DNA from: Pandoraea horticolens
GTDB taxonomy: Bacteria; Pseudomonadota; Gammaproteobacteria; Burkholderiales; Burkholderiaceae
Direction: 5' to 3'
DNA length: 64,000 nucleotides
Assembly: GCF_902459555.1 (NCBI RefSeq)
Contig: NZ_CABPSM010000002.1
Coordinates: forward strand, 248,001 to 312,000
Part shown: positions 48,845-57,483 of the stretch, piece after piece
Numbering within the stretch: the first letter of the stretch is position 1
Layout: every line of letters starts with the position of its first letter
The notes under the pieces: generated by a model
Database searches by the model: none
What the model saw: the letters and a program-made list of their open reading frames with translations, nothing else
Told to the model about the DNA's origin: nothing
Program-made: the position numbers and the translations under genes

Positions 48845-49681
48845 TTATGGCGTTAAGGGCTGAGTTCTGTACTGCACAGGACTTAGCCCTTTTAGCTTGA
48901 GTTTGATGCGTTCGTGGTTGTAGTCGCGGATGTGGTCGGCAATGGCACGGCGTAGTTGTTCAATGCTGTCGAAGCGAGCCAGTCGGAAGCACTCGGACTT
49001 TAGCGTGCCGAAAAAGCTCTCCATTGCCGCATTATCGAGGCAATTGCCCTTGCGTGACATGCTCTGCGCCATGCCTCGGGCAGCCGGTCGCTCGCGATAC
49101 GCCCGCATTTGGTAAGCCCGGCCTTGATCGGAGTGCAGCATTGGGGCCTCGTGATTGGCCAGACGCCGAAGAGCCTTATCCAGCATGCCTTGGATCAGAG
49201 CAAAGTCGGGCTGCTCGCTCGTTTGCCAAGCAATAATCTCGCCGTTGTAGAGATCCAGAACCGGCGATAAATACAACTTCTTGCCGGCAACGCTGAATTC
49301 CGTGACGTCCGTCACTCATTTCTCGTTGGGCTGGCTCGCGTCGAACCGGCGCGCCAACAGATTGGGCACGATACGCCCGGTCTCGCCTCGATAAGAGCGA
49401 TACTTCTTGGGATGTACGAGTGACTTGAGTCGCAGCACCAACATCAGGCGCTGCACCGTCTTGTGATTGACGGGGGTACCGTTCTGGCGAAGCGTGGCCG
49501 TCACCCGGCGATAGCCGTAGCGGCCCTTGTGGTGGGCAAAGACCTGCGCGATCTTGGTTTTGAGCGCGCTATGGCGATCCCCAGCCTTGGCCGTCGTCAT
49601 CTGATAGTAGAACGTACTGCGTGCCAAGCCTGCGATCTTCAGCAATGCCCCAAGCGGGTAATGCTCGCGCAGTACGCTCAT
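48845..49681 (-). pseudogene. IS3 transposase orfB with internal TGA
   Basis: The frame would encode 278 residues but has TGA at codon 122 (complement of 49316-49318). The reading ...SQPNEK-stop-VTDVTEFSVAGKK shows that the stop replaces a conserved Trp of the K-W-V/T-D-V/I-T motif, one base from TGG. The rve integrase domain with all three DDE residues (TDVTEF, MLHSDQG, AMESFFGTLKSE) lies after the stop, so the 121-residue product keeps only the HTH_21-type region. The frame is otherwise open to the natural stop. It overlaps the end of orfA by 4 bp. Confidence 0.9.
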
Positions 49682-50169
49682 CGCTTGGGCCTTCTCTTGG
49701 GCGCTGTCTGCTCTTTGGCACGGAGCAGTTCGTCCAACTTTTTAGGTACGCCACCTCCGCGCGAACGCTCTTCGACAGGCGTTGCCGGTTGGGAGGACTG
49801 TTTGGGTTGGGACATCTTGGGTGGCCTGCCTTTGGGGAGCGGCTTGAGCGCTTCGAAGCCACCCTCATGATACTGGCGCTCCCAGCGGCTGACGCTATTG
49901 CCCTCGCGCAAATCGAATACCGCACACATGCGCTGGTACGACAACTCGTGACGCCACATGTGTTGGAGCACCGACATCTTGAACTCGGCGCTATAGCTTT
50001 CGTGCTTTTTGCGAAGCCCGGCCTCACCATGCACCCGATACGCATTTAGCCAACGTCGGAGTACCGTACGGCCAACACCGTACTTCTGGCTGACATGCTG
50101 GCTACCGCCCCGACCGTCTATATATTCGTGAACTACCCGGCGCTTGAACGCCTCATCGTACTTCGTCAT
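49678..50169 (-). CDS. IS3-family transposase OrfA
   Basis: A 163-residue protein with two helix-turn-helix segments (MTKYDEAFKRRVVHEYIDG with VSQKYGVGRTVLRRWLNAY, and FKMSVLQHMWRHELSYQRMC with GNSVSRWERQYH) and a basic C-terminal part, as in IS150-type OrfA. It binds the terminal repeats. In IS3 elements the OrfAB transposase is made by -1 frameshifting; no classic A6G slippery run is seen near the overlap (CCCAAGCGATGA). The ATG at 50169 is conserved. Intact in this copy. Confidence 0.9.
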   Translation of the reverse strand: MTKYDEAFKRRVVHEYIDGRGGSQHVSQKYGVGRTVLRRWLNAYRVHGEAGLRKKHESYSAEFKMSVLQHMWRHELSYQRMCAVFDLREGNSVSRWERQYHEGGFEALKPLPKGRPPKMSQPKQSSQPATPVEERSRGGGVPKKLDELLRAKEQTAPKRRPKR

Positions 50170-50228
50170 ACAAAAACCCCCAAGGGTTGGCTTCATGTCC
50201 AACTATTGGGGGGGCAGTTCAGTTCCAG

Positions 50229-50242
50229 ATTGCGGCCCTTTT
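50229..50242. terminator. right arm of the split terminator
   Basis: ATTGCGGCCCTTTT, complementary over 14 bases to 48797-48810, followed by more T. It lies 41 bp after the aminotransferase stop codon (minus strand). Separated from its partner by the 1.4-kb insertion, so the aminotransferase transcript may now read into the IS. Confidence 0.85.
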
Positions 50243-50282
50243 TTCTGACGGCTGACGCCTGACAACCGACGGTCGTTGGTGG

Positions 50283-51488
50283 TCAGATTTTCGCCAGTCG
50301 AGCCAGCGCTTCGCGCAGCGTGTCATCCTTCTTGGCGAAGCAAAAACGCACGACGCCCGATTCGTGCGGCTCGTGATAGAACGCCGAAACGGGAATTGCC
50401 GCCACGCCGATCTCGCCGGTCAGCCACAGCGCGAAGTCGCTTTCGCTCATGTCGCTAATTGCGCTGTAATCCACGCATTGAAAGTAGGTGCCTTCGCACG
50501 GCAGCAATTTGAAGCGCGTGCCTGCCAATCCTTCGCGGAACAGGTCGCGCTTCTTCTGGTAGAAGCCCGAGAGTTCGAGATACGGCGCGGGGTCACGCAT
50601 GTAGTCCGTCAGCCCCACTTGCATCGGCGTGTTCACGGTGAACACGTTGAACTGATGCACTTTGCGGAATTCCGCCGAGAGGGAGGCGGGTGCCGCGACG
50701 AAGCCGACCTTCCAGCCCGTCACATGGTACGTCTTGCCGAAGCTCGACACGATGAAGCTGCGGCGCGCGAGTTCGGGATGGCGCGCCACGCTCTCGTGCC
50801 GCTTGCCGTCGTACACCATGTGTTCGTAGACCTCGTCAGAGATCAGCAGAATGTCGGTGCCCGCCACGATCTCGGAGAGCTTCGCGAGATCCTGTTCGTG
50901 CCACACGGTGCCGCTCGGGTTGTGCGGCGTGTTGAACAGGATGAGCCGCGTGCGCGGCGTGATTGCGGCGGCCAGCTTGTCGAACGGAATGCGGAACTCG
51001 GGGGCTTCGAGCGTGATGAACACCGGTTTGCCACCGGCCAACTCGATCGACGGGACATAGCTGTCATACGTCGGCTCGAAAACGATCACTTCGTCGCCCG
51101 GATGCACGCTCGCGAGAATCGCCGTGAGCAGCGCCTGCGTCGCGCCGGCCGTTACCGTGATTTCCGTGTTCCAGTCGTAATGCTGCCCGTAGAGATTGCC
51201 GATCTTGTCGGCAATGGCCTGACGCAGCGCCGGCACACCCGCCATCGGCGGGTACTGGTTGTGGCCTTCGCGCATGGCGCGCGAGACGGCGTCGACGATC
51301 TTCGGGTCGCAAGCGAAATCGGGGAAGCCCTGTCCGAGGTTCACCGCCTGCTTCTCGGCCGCCAATGCCGACATCACGGTGAAGATGGTGGTGCCGACGT
51401 TCGGCAAACGCGAGGCGAGCGGCGGGGCAACCAATGCCTGAACGGCAGGTGTGGTGGATGCGATGGAAGCGGGGTGGGGTGCGTTCAT
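50283..51488 (-). CDS. PLP-dependent aminotransferase, YbdL/methionine aminotransferase type
   Basis: A 401-residue class I/II aminotransferase. The PLP Schiff-base lysine is Lys252 in SSFGKTYHVTGWKVG, and the NTPHNPSGTVW and ISDEVYEHMVYDG motifs are complete. The sequence around NLGQGFPDF and NQYPPMAGVPALR is closest to the kynurenine/methionine aminotransferase group (YbdL, MtnE). The substrate is probably methionine or glutamine with 2-oxo acids. Start at MNAPHPAS; a shorter start is possible. Its downstream terminator is split by the IS element. Confidence 0.88.
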   Translation of the reverse strand: MNAPHPASIASTTPAVQALVAPPLASRLPNVGTTIFTVMSALAAEKQAVNLGQGFPDFACDPKIVDAVSRAMREGHNQYPPMAGVPALRQAIADKIGNLYGQHYDWNTEITVTAGATQALLTAILASVHPGDEVIVFEPTYDSYVPSIELAGGKPVFITLEAPEFRIPFDKLAAAITPRTRLILFNTPHNPSGTVWHEQDLAKLSEIVAGTDILLISDEVYEHMVYDGKRHESVARHPELARRSFIVSSFGKTYHVTGWKVGFVAAPASLSAEFRKVHQFNVFTVNTPMQVGLTDYMRDPAPYLELSGFYQKKRDLFREGLAGTRFKLLPCEGTYFQCVDYSAISDMSESDFALWLTGEIGVAAIPVSAFYHEPHESGVVRFCFAKKDDTLREALARLAKI

Positions 51489-51629
51489 TTATGCGATGGA
51501 CGATGCAGTGATCAGGCCGTCATTCTAACGCCGCTGCGCGCTGCATGCGGGCGATACCCGGTCGCCCGGCTTCCGATTTCGGACGTTCCCTGGCCCGTTC
51601 TCCGGCCATTCCGATCGGACTCTCGGAAT

Positions 51630-52142
51630 TCACGCGCTCGGGACGAGCAACGACGTGAAAGCACTCGCTGTCACGATACGAAAGCCGAACTGACGCGCCA
51701 CGCGGCTGCGCAGCTTCAGCACGGCCTTGTCCTTGCTGACAAGCCAGTGTGCGTGCCCGTCACGGGCGGCTTCGAGGAATTTCTGATCGTCGCGGTCGCG
51801 GCATAACGGCAATTGGGCGGGCGGCGGGGCGTCTTCCGGCACCACGATGCGATGCGTTTGGGCATCGACCCAGGCGAGGGCGGCGGCGTTGTCGATCTCA
51901 CGCGCGGAGAATTGCGGGTACGTGAGCACCACGGCGAGTTCGTCGCGGCAGCGCGGCGCCATGAGTGCGGTGAGGCGGCGCTCGACGAGGGCATCGCGCA
52001 GGGGACGCACAACGGGGTCGTCGAAGACCAGCAGGTCGATCCAGACATTGGTGTCGAGGACCACGCGCGGTGGGGTGGCGAGCGTATCGAGGTGCTCGGC
52101 GAAGGCCCGCTCGGCGGGCGTGGCAACAGCGTTTTGAAGCAT
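51630..52142 (-). CDS. PIN-domain protein, COG1569 type
   Basis: A 170-residue PIN-fold putative nuclease. Acidic residues expected for the metal site are present: Asp in [14 protein letters not shown] (about 28-41), Glu in CRDELAVVL, and Asp in [16 protein letters not shown]. Such proteins are annotated as putative toxins, but no antitoxin gene is adjacent, so it is an orphan. It is divergent from yaaA with only 47 bp between starts. The ATG at 52142 gives [14 protein letters not shown]. Confidence 0.82.
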   Translation of the reverse strand: MLQNAVATPAERAFAEHLDTLATPPRVVLDTNVWIDLLVFDDPVVRPLRDALVERRLTALMAPRCRDELAVVLTYPQFSAREIDNAAALAWVDAQTHRIVVPEDAPPPAQLPLCRDRDDQKFLEAARDGHAHWLVSKDKAVLKLRSRVARQFGFRIVTASAFTSLLVPSA

Positions 52143-52146
52143 TGGA

Positions 52147-52152
52147 TAGAAT
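52147..52152 (+). promoter_or_regulatory. -10 box for yaaA
   Basis: TAGAAT lies 38 bp before the yaaA ATG in the 47-bp divergent gap. The -35 would fall inside the PIN gene and is not obvious. Confidence 0.35.
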
Positions 52153-52189
52153 GGCGGTTTCTCGTTTTCGCAGGAACGCTGCACCCGAT

Positions 52190-52969
52190 ATGATAATTGT
52201 TCTCTCGCCGGCCAAATCGCTCGACTACGAAACGCCGCCGCACGTGAGCACGCACACCGTGCCGCAGTTCGTCGACGACGCTGCCGAACTGATCGAAGGC
52301 CTGCGTGAACTGAGCCCCGCTCAGGTCGGCTCGCTCATGAGCATTTCCGATCAACTCGCGTCGCTGAACGCCACCCGTTATGCCGACTGGTCGCCTCGTT
52401 TCGACACGAGCAACGCCAAGCAGGCCGTGCTCGCCTTCAACGGCGACGTGTACGAAGGCCTCGCCGCCCGCTCGCTGAACGCCACTCAGCTCGACTTCGC
52501 GCAGAAGCATCTGCGAATCCTGTCCGGCCTGTATGGTGTGCTGCGCCCGCTCGATCTGCTGCAACCGTATCGACTGGAGATGGGCACGCGTTTCGTCAAT
52601 AAGCGCGGGCGCGATCTGTATGCGTTCTGGGGAGAGCGTGTGACGCAGACGATCAACGCGTCGCTCGCGGAGCATGCCGAGACGCGCCGCGTGCTCGTGA
52701 ATCTGGCGTCCGAAGAGTATTTCAAGGTCATCAAGCGCCGCTTGGTCGCCGCACCGGTGATTACCCCGGTGTTCGAAGACTGGAAGAGCGGCAAGTACAA
52801 GATCATCAGCTTCTACGCCAAGCGCGCGCGCGGTCTGATGGCGCGTTACGCGATCGAGCGGGGTGTGACCGATGTGCAGCAACTCAAGGCCTTCGACAGC
52901 GAGGGCTATGCGTTCGACGACAGCGTGTCGAACGATTCGCTTTGGGTGTTCCGCCGTCGCGTGGCCTGA
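52190..52969 (+). CDS. yaaA: peroxide stress protein YaaA (DUF328)
   Basis: A 259-residue protein of the YaaA family, which in E. coli lowers free iron and limits DNA damage under peroxide stress. The N-terminal [13 protein letters not shown] and the internal [22 protein letters not shown] are family-diagnostic, as is [17 protein letters not shown]-like [12 protein letters not shown]. The start at 52190 is conserved. A terminator follows. Confidence 0.93.
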   Translation: MIIVLSPAKSLDYETPPHVSTHTVPQFVDDAAELIEGLRELSPAQVGSLMSISDQLASLNATRYADWSPRFDTSNAKQAVLAFNGDVYEGLAARSLNATQLDFAQKHLRILSGLYGVLRPLDLLQPYRLEMGTRFVNKRGRDLYAFWGERVTQTINASLAEHAETRRVLVNLASEEYFKVIKRRLVAAPVITPVFEDWKSGKYKIISFYAKRARGLMARYAIERGVTDVQQLKAFDSEGYAFDDSVSNDSLWVFRRRVA

Positions 52970-52984
52970 CGCCAGCCGATCCCG

Positions 52985-53013
52985 GCCCCGTGGCGATGTC
53001 ACGGGGCTTTTCA
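52985..53013 (+). terminator. terminator after yaaA
   Basis: An 8-bp stem (GCCCCGTG at 52985-52992 with CACGGGGC at 53000-53007) and TTTT. It ends about 22 bp before the carboxypeptidase ATG, so it may also affect that gene's leader. Confidence 0.8.
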
Positions 53014-53034
53014 TTTCCGCCAGCGAGACAAGTC

Positions 53035-54183
53035 ATGACCGTCCACATCAGCAGCAGGTTCGACAGCGGCGCCATCCATGTGGTGAGCGCCGAGCGTGCC
53101 GACGACATTCACGTTCGCGTTCCGCAGGACGGCGCCGCAGAGTTTGCGCAGTGGTTCCATTTCCGCGTGCAGGGGGTGGGCGGCACGCCGTGCCGTATCG
53201 TGTTCGACAATGCGGGGCAGACGTCCTATCCGCGAGGCTGGGAGAACTACCGCGCAGTCGCGTCGTACGATCGAGTGACTTGGTTCCGCGTGCCGACTTC
53301 GTACGACGGCCAGGTCATGACCGTGTCGTTCACGCCCGCGCACGACAGCGTCTATCTGGCGTATTTCGAGCCGTATGCCGAGGAGCGTCATCTGGCGCTG
53401 CTCGGCACGGCGCAGAACTCGCCGCGTGTGAGTTCACGCTCACTGGGGCAGACCGTCGACGGGCGCGATATGACGTTGCTTACCGTTGGCGAGCCGCGCG
53501 CCGGCAAGCGCAACATCTGGGTGATCGCGCGTCAGCATCCCGGCGAGACGATGGCCGAGTGGTTCGTGGAAGGGCTGCTGCGCCGTTTGCTGGGGGCAGG
53601 GGATTGGGCGGGCGATCCGCTCGCCACCGCCGTGCTTGACGAAGCCGTGCTGCACATCGTGCCGAACATGAACCCCGACGGGGCGGCGCGGGGCAATCTG
53701 CGCACGAACACAGCGGGCGCGAACCTCAATCGCGAGTGGCTCGAGCCGGATCTGCAACGCAGTCCCGAGGTGTATCACGTGCGTGCGGCCATCGAGGCGG
53801 TGGGCTGCAACATGTTTTTCGACATTCACGGCGACGAAGCGCTGCCCTATGTATTTCTCGCCGGGAACGACGGTGTCGAGTGGGCGACCGACGCAGTGCT
53901 CGCGCGTGAGAAGGCGTTCGGCGAGCGCCTGAAAGCCGCGAGCCTCGACTTTCAGGACAAGTTCGGCTATCCGCCGGGCAAGCACGGCCCCGAGTCGCTC
54001 AAGCTCGCGTCGAAGTGGGTCGCCCGTCGCTTCGGCTGTTTGTCGCTCACGCTGGAAATGCCGTTCAAGGACAACGCAAATCGTCCGGACGCGCAAGTTG
54101 GCTGGAGCGGCGCACGAAGTGCTGCCCTGGGGGCGTCGATGCTTGCCGCGATCTGGTCGCAGATGCAGGCCGACAACGCGTAA
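53035..54183 (+). CDS. M14-family zinc carboxypeptidase, cytosolic (CCP/Nna1-like)
   Basis: A 382-residue protein with an N-terminal beta-sandwich domain (1-115, typical of cytosolic carboxypeptidases) and an M14 peptidase domain. The zinc ligands are His168 and Glu171 in QHPGE and His265 in DIHGD, and the catalytic Glu341 is in LTLEMPF. NMNPDGA and NLNREW are also family motifs. Eukaryotic relatives remove C-terminal glutamates from tubulin; bacterial substrates are unknown. No signal peptide. The start at 53035 is the conserved one. Confidence 0.9.
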   Translation: MTVHISSRFDSGAIHVVSAERADDIHVRVPQDGAAEFAQWFHFRVQGVGGTPCRIVFDNAGQTSYPRGWENYRAVASYDRVTWFRVPTSYDGQVMTVSFTPAHDSVYLAYFEPYAEERHLALLGTAQNSPRVSSRSLGQTVDGRDMTLLTVGEPRAGKRNIWVIARQHPGETMAEWFVEGLLRRLLGAGDWAGDPLATAVLDEAVLHIVPNMNPDGAARGNLRTNTAGANLNREWLEPDLQRSPEVYHVRAAIEAVGCNMFFDIHGDEALPYVFLAGNDGVEWATDAVLAREKAFGERLKAASLDFQDKFGYPPGKHGPESLKLASKWVARRFGCLSLTLEMPFKDNANRPDAQVGWSGARSAALGASMLAAIWSQMQADNA

Positions 54184-54210
54184 GGCCTAAGGCAACGTAG
54201 GGGCGCAACA

Positions 54211-54240
54211 AAGCACGACGCGTCATGCGTCGTGCTTCCT
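54211..54240. terminator. bidirectional hairpin between convergent genes
   Basis: A perfect 11-bp stem (54211-54221 with 54227-54237) around GTCAT, between the carboxypeptidase gene and the convergent secreted-protein gene. T-tracts are short on both sides. Confidence 0.7.
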
Positions 54241-54266
54241 TTGGCGAACCAATCGCGTTGATGCGA

Positions 54267-54923
54267 TCAGTTCGACTTCTTCTTCGCCGTGCTCTTCTTG
54301 GCCGTGCTGCTGCTCGATTTGGCCGAGGACGATTTCGCCGACGACTTACCGCTTGACGACTTGGCAGTCGTGCTGCGCTTGCCCGACTTCGCGGTTGCGT
54401 GAGACGCCTTGCCGCGCGTATTCCCGCGTGTTGCCCGCTTCGCGGGTTGTTCGACCTGCGCCAGCGGCGATGTGTAATCGAAGCCCATCATGCGGCCATC
54501 GACGTAGCCACAGCGAATGTGGATGTTGTCCGTCTGACCGTTAGTGCGTTTGCCGACGCCGTCGAGTTCGACCATCTGCGTGACGTCGACGCGTTGCTTG
54601 CGGTCGCCGAACGGACCGGACCAGGGGGCGACTTTGGCGTGCTCCGGGTCGAGCGCATGCTCGCCGTACTCGACACTTTCGTAGCCGGGCAATGTGGCGA
54701 CGACGAAACTGGCATGCGCCGCACAATCGGCCACGAGCGGATCGGCTTGACGGGTGTTGATGAACTGCTCGACCAGCGCGCGATGCTGCTCGAGCGTGAA
54801 GGCCTGTGCGGGGGCCGTAAAGGCCGACAGGCAGAGCGGCGCGGCGACGGCGGCGATACCGGCGACCTGGCGCACGGCTCGCAACACGACGCCTGCGGCG
54901 CGTTGAAAAAATCGATTCGACAT
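54267..54923 (-). CDS. secreted protein with Lys/Ser-rich C-terminal tail
   Basis: A 218-residue protein with a long basic n-region and a signal peptide ending near AFTAPAQA (about residue 42). The globular part (43-160) has one Cys pair (ADCAAH and HIRCGY) and a segment reading GPFGDRKQRVDVTQMVELDG. The last 55 residues consist almost only of Lys, Ser, Ala and Thr (KSSSGKSSAKSSSAK-like), resembling histone H1 tails. The globular part may match a family annotated BspC-domain in Burkholderiaceae, but I am not sure. Start at 54923 chosen for the signal peptide. Confidence 0.72.
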   Translation of the reverse strand: MSNRFFQRAAGVVLRAVRQVAGIAAVAAPLCLSAFTAPAQAFTLEQHRALVEQFINTRQADPLVADCAAHASFVVATLPGYESVEYGEHALDPEHAKVAPWSGPFGDRKQRVDVTQMVELDGVGKRTNGQTDNIHIRCGYVDGRMMGFDYTSPLAQVEQPAKRATRGNTRGKASHATAKSGKRSTTAKSSSGKSSAKSSSAKSSSSTAKKSTAKKKSN

Positions 54924-55356
54924 TCTGTAATGAATTCTCGGGGGCGCTAAGGCATTGCAGAGCAATGCGGGCATGCGGTGACTCACCGGGTAAGTCGCTG
55001 GCACGCGCCGCTCGCGAAGAGGCTCGGCCGCATTTTGAAAAACAGCGGCGAAGCGGCTCTCATCTTAACCGAAAAAAAGTCGCCGACGCCCGCCGGGTAA
55101 GCCCGCAGACATAACATGGCGCGTCGCGAAAGTTACAGCGCGCTACAATGCGTGCCTGACCGGCGCTCCGATGCAGCGACGACCTCGCGCATTTCGCACG
55201 AATCGCGGCTGTCCGGCGAGGATAGGGGGCGCATTGTGTCATCGGCTGCCGCAGCGCAATCGCTCGAATAGCGGCGCATTTCGAGGGGTTTCGAGCGATT
55301 CGCAAAATTCGCGTTCAGGTATCGCCTTCGCACGCCCTACGTTTTTCTCATTTCGC
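54924..55356. other. 433-bp divergent intergenic region
   Basis: No gene recognised. It contains TACAAT (55144-55149) oriented towards the TrmB-like gene, with a leader of about 200 nt, and on the minus strand TAAGAT (complement of 55062-55067) towards the secreted protein. Short ORFs in the leader are Arg-rich and not convincing. Confidence 0.5.
55144..55149 (+). promoter_or_regulatory. -10 box TACAAT upstream of the TrmB-like gene
   Basis: Same hexamer as before dapA and the site-2 protease, here about 208 bp before the start codon. No clear -35. Confidence 0.35.
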
Positions 55357-56067
55357 ATGTTCGCAAATTCGCGCACTGTCGACAGTGCTCAAACCGGCCC
55401 GCACGACAAACTGGCGGATCTCGTGAACCGTCATCGCAATGCGGTGTTTCGCAAGCCGTTGGCTGCCTATAGTGCGGGCGCGTTCGATGCCGCCATCGCT
55501 GCGTGGCGCGACGCCGGGGCCGCACCATTGATCATCGATGCGGGATGTGGCGTCGGTGAAAGCACCTTGCGACTGGCCACACAATTTCCCGATCACTTCG
55601 TTATCGGTATCGATCAGTCGGAGAGCCGCATCGTACGCGGCAAAGATTGGTGGGATGGCGCGTGGCCCGAGAACTTCGTATGGGTGCGCGCCGATCTCGT
55701 CGACTTCTGGCGGCAGTTGTTCGACGCCGGTATTCGTCCGGCGCGTCACTACATCCTCTATCCGAATCCGTGGCCGAAAATCGGCCAGCTCGCGCGACGC
55801 TGGCACGCTCACGCCGTATTTCCCACTGTGGTGGCCCTTGGCGGCGTGCTGGAGTGTCGCAGTAACTGGAGCACCTACATCGACGAATTCGCGCTGGCGG
55901 TCGAGTGGCTCAGCGGTGTGCGGCCGGTCGTCGAAGCGTGGTCGCCCGACGCCGCGAGCGTTGCGCCCATCACGCCGTTTGAGCGCAAGTATCTGGCATC
56001 GGGGCATGGGCTTCATCGATGCGTCGTGACGCTGCCGCTGTCGTCGCTCACCTCGTCATCGAACTGA
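55357..56067 (+). CDS. TrmB-like SAM-dependent methyltransferase
   Basis: A 236-residue Rossmann methyltransferase related to tRNA (guanine-46-N7)-methyltransferase. SAM motif IIDAGCGVGESTLRLA (about 58-73), IGIDQSESRI, and a YPNPWPK motif in the place of TrmB's PDPWPKKRH. The basic RH residues after this motif are missing, so it may be a paralogue with another substrate; a canonical TrmB would be expected elsewhere in the genome. The ATG at 55357 is taken because upstream codons are Arg-rich and poor. Confidence 0.78.
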   Translation: MFANSRTVDSAQTGPHDKLADLVNRHRNAVFRKPLAAYSAGAFDAAIAAWRDAGAAPLIIDAGCGVGESTLRLATQFPDHFVIGIDQSESRIVRGKDWWDGAWPENFVWVRADLVDFWRQLFDAGIRPARHYILYPNPWPKIGQLARRWHAHAVFPTVVALGGVLECRSNWSTYIDEFALAVEWLSGVRPVVEAWSPDAASVAPITPFERKYLASGHGLHRCVVTLPLSSLTSSSN

Positions 56068-56097
56068 TTCGGCGGGCGCCTCGCGCGTCACGCCAAC

Positions 56098-56134
56098 AAA
56101 AATGGCCGGGCGCAGGTAACGCACGGCCATTTTC
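56098..56134. terminator. bidirectional terminator
   Basis: A 10-bp stem (AAAATGGCCG at 56099-56108 with CGGCCATTTT at 56124-56133) with a 15-nt loop, between the convergent TrmB-like and DUF2863 genes. A-rich on one side and T-rich on the other. Confidence 0.8.
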
Positions 56135-56170
56135 TTGCCATCGACACGCGTCATGGCGACGCGATGACGA

Positions 56171-57349
56171 TCAGTGGAAATGCGGACGGTTCGGCTCGGC
56201 GTCTTCCGGCATTTCCGCGTGGACGACTTCGCCCACCGGGTCGGGATACAGCGGCACGCCGCAATCGTCGCAATACTCCGGATCGAAACGGCCCGGATGC
56301 TTGCGAATCTCGGTCACGCCGCAGGCCTTGAGCAGGTCGGCGACTTCGTCAAGCGCGCCGCCTTCGACTTCGCCGTTCTCACGGCCATACAGCGGCCACA
56401 CGACACCGTAGATGACGTCGTTGCTGCCGCGCTGTGTGAAGCCGATGCGGTACTCGTCGATGTTCTGCTCACCGAAGCCGGCGACGACGGCGCGCAACTC
56501 GGCCGGGGTAAGCGTCAGCACGTCTTCGAGATAGCGCAGCGCCGTACGGATCGTGTGAGGACGAATGCGCTCGTCTGCCTCGCGGCAACTCGCGTAATAC
56601 GCGTCGGGTAGCAAGCATTCGATTTCGCAACCTGGCAGTAGCGCATTCAGATTCGGCCCACCCTGAGCCGACCATGCCTCCTGACATTGGCCACGCTCTG
56701 CGTGACGGGCGCCGTCTTCCTGCCAACGGAACATCGGCGCTCCCCTGGGGACCGAGACGGCCGCCAGCAAAAAGCGCGGGTCGGCAAGAATCGGCGCCGT
56801 CTCCGGCAGATCGTTGCTCGGCTGCTTGACTTCGGCATTGTCGACGGCCGCACGCACGAGTTGCTGCGTGACTTTCCACGATTCGCAATGCGTGCGCGGT
56901 AGTTGATCGATGCTGTAGAGATACGGCGAGATGGCTACGCGCGCCGATTCCGCGAGCACGTGGGCGTGCAGATGGGCGCGAACGGGCATGAGCGCGTCGG
57001 TCTTCACGGGGCCGGAGGGGATCGCGTAACGCGTCCAGGCGAGGATCGGAATGGCGACGAGCAAACCGTCCCACACCTGACCTTCAGCTTCCGGCTCGGC
57101 GGATTCGCTTTGCGATTCGATCAGGTCCGCCAGCGCGCCATAAGCCTCGCTGTGGTTGGCCTGAAGGTGATCGAGCGCCGCGTCGATAGCCGGCTGGTTG
57201 CCGGTGCGCAGCACGCGCGTGAGCAACGTGTCGAGCTGGGCTTCCCAGAAGCGGTCTTCGATACGGCTGCCGGAGGCGGCAAGCGCAAGCGCGTGGCCGA
57301 CCAGTTTTTCGGCGTCGGGAGTCAGTCGTTTGGCGGTGCGTGAGCGCAT
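56171..57349 (-). CDS. DUF2863 protein
   Basis: A 392-residue soluble protein of the DUF2863 family, known from Burkholderiales. Recognisable parts: a helical N-terminus (MRSRTAKRLTPDAEKLVGHA), a conserved VAIPILAWTRYAIPSG segment, CREADERIRPHTIRTAL, and a C-terminal Cys pair YCDDCGVPLYPDP that looks like a metal-binding knuckle, followed by a His-ending tail (RPHFH). Function unknown. Start at 57349 by homologous N-termini; no strong ribosome site. Next upstream on the same strand is ogt, 134 bp away. Confidence 0.85.
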   Translation of the reverse strand: MRSRTAKRLTPDAEKLVGHALALAASGSRIEDRFWEAQLDTLLTRVLRTGNQPAIDAALDHLQANHSEAYGALADLIESQSESAEPEAEGQVWDGLLVAIPILAWTRYAIPSGPVKTDALMPVRAHLHAHVLAESARVAISPYLYSIDQLPRTHCESWKVTQQLVRAAVDNAEVKQPSNDLPETAPILADPRFLLAAVSVPRGAPMFRWQEDGARHAERGQCQEAWSAQGGPNLNALLPGCEIECLLPDAYYASCREADERIRPHTIRTALRYLEDVLTLTPAELRAVVAGFGEQNIDEYRIGFTQRGSNDVIYGVVWPLYGRENGEVEGGALDEVADLLKACGVTEIRKHPGRFDPEYCDDCGVPLYPDPVGEVVHAEMPEDAEPNRPHFH

Positions 57350-57483
57350 AGTGTGTAAAGCAGAAATGCATGAACTCACGATTGTACGGCATGCGTGAAC
57401 GCGATTGATGGGACGCTTGCACCAATCGCGTTGTCCCGGGCCGCGCGCTCACCCGGCGCCGCGACACCGGCGGCCGGATACCG

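Larger units (their letters stand above)
48814..50221 (-). mobile_element. IS3-family insertion sequence (IS150-like), 1408 bp
   Basis: Ends are 5'-TG...CA-3'. Imperfect inverted repeats are visible: the left end begins TGCACTGACCCC and the right end, read inwards, begins TGAACTGCCCCC; both share AGTTGG further in. A direct repeat GTT flanks the element (48811-48813 and 50222-50224), the 3-bp target duplication expected for IS3. Two overlapping minus-strand frames, orfA and orfB, are in the IS3 arrangement. orfB contains an in-frame TGA, so this copy is probably not autonomous. Confidence 0.92.

Noticed and set aside
48845-49315. Second half of orfB as an independent gene starting at GTG 49315
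   Set aside because: It begins right after the TGA in the same frame and lacks its own ribosome site; it is the downstream part of the broken transposase.
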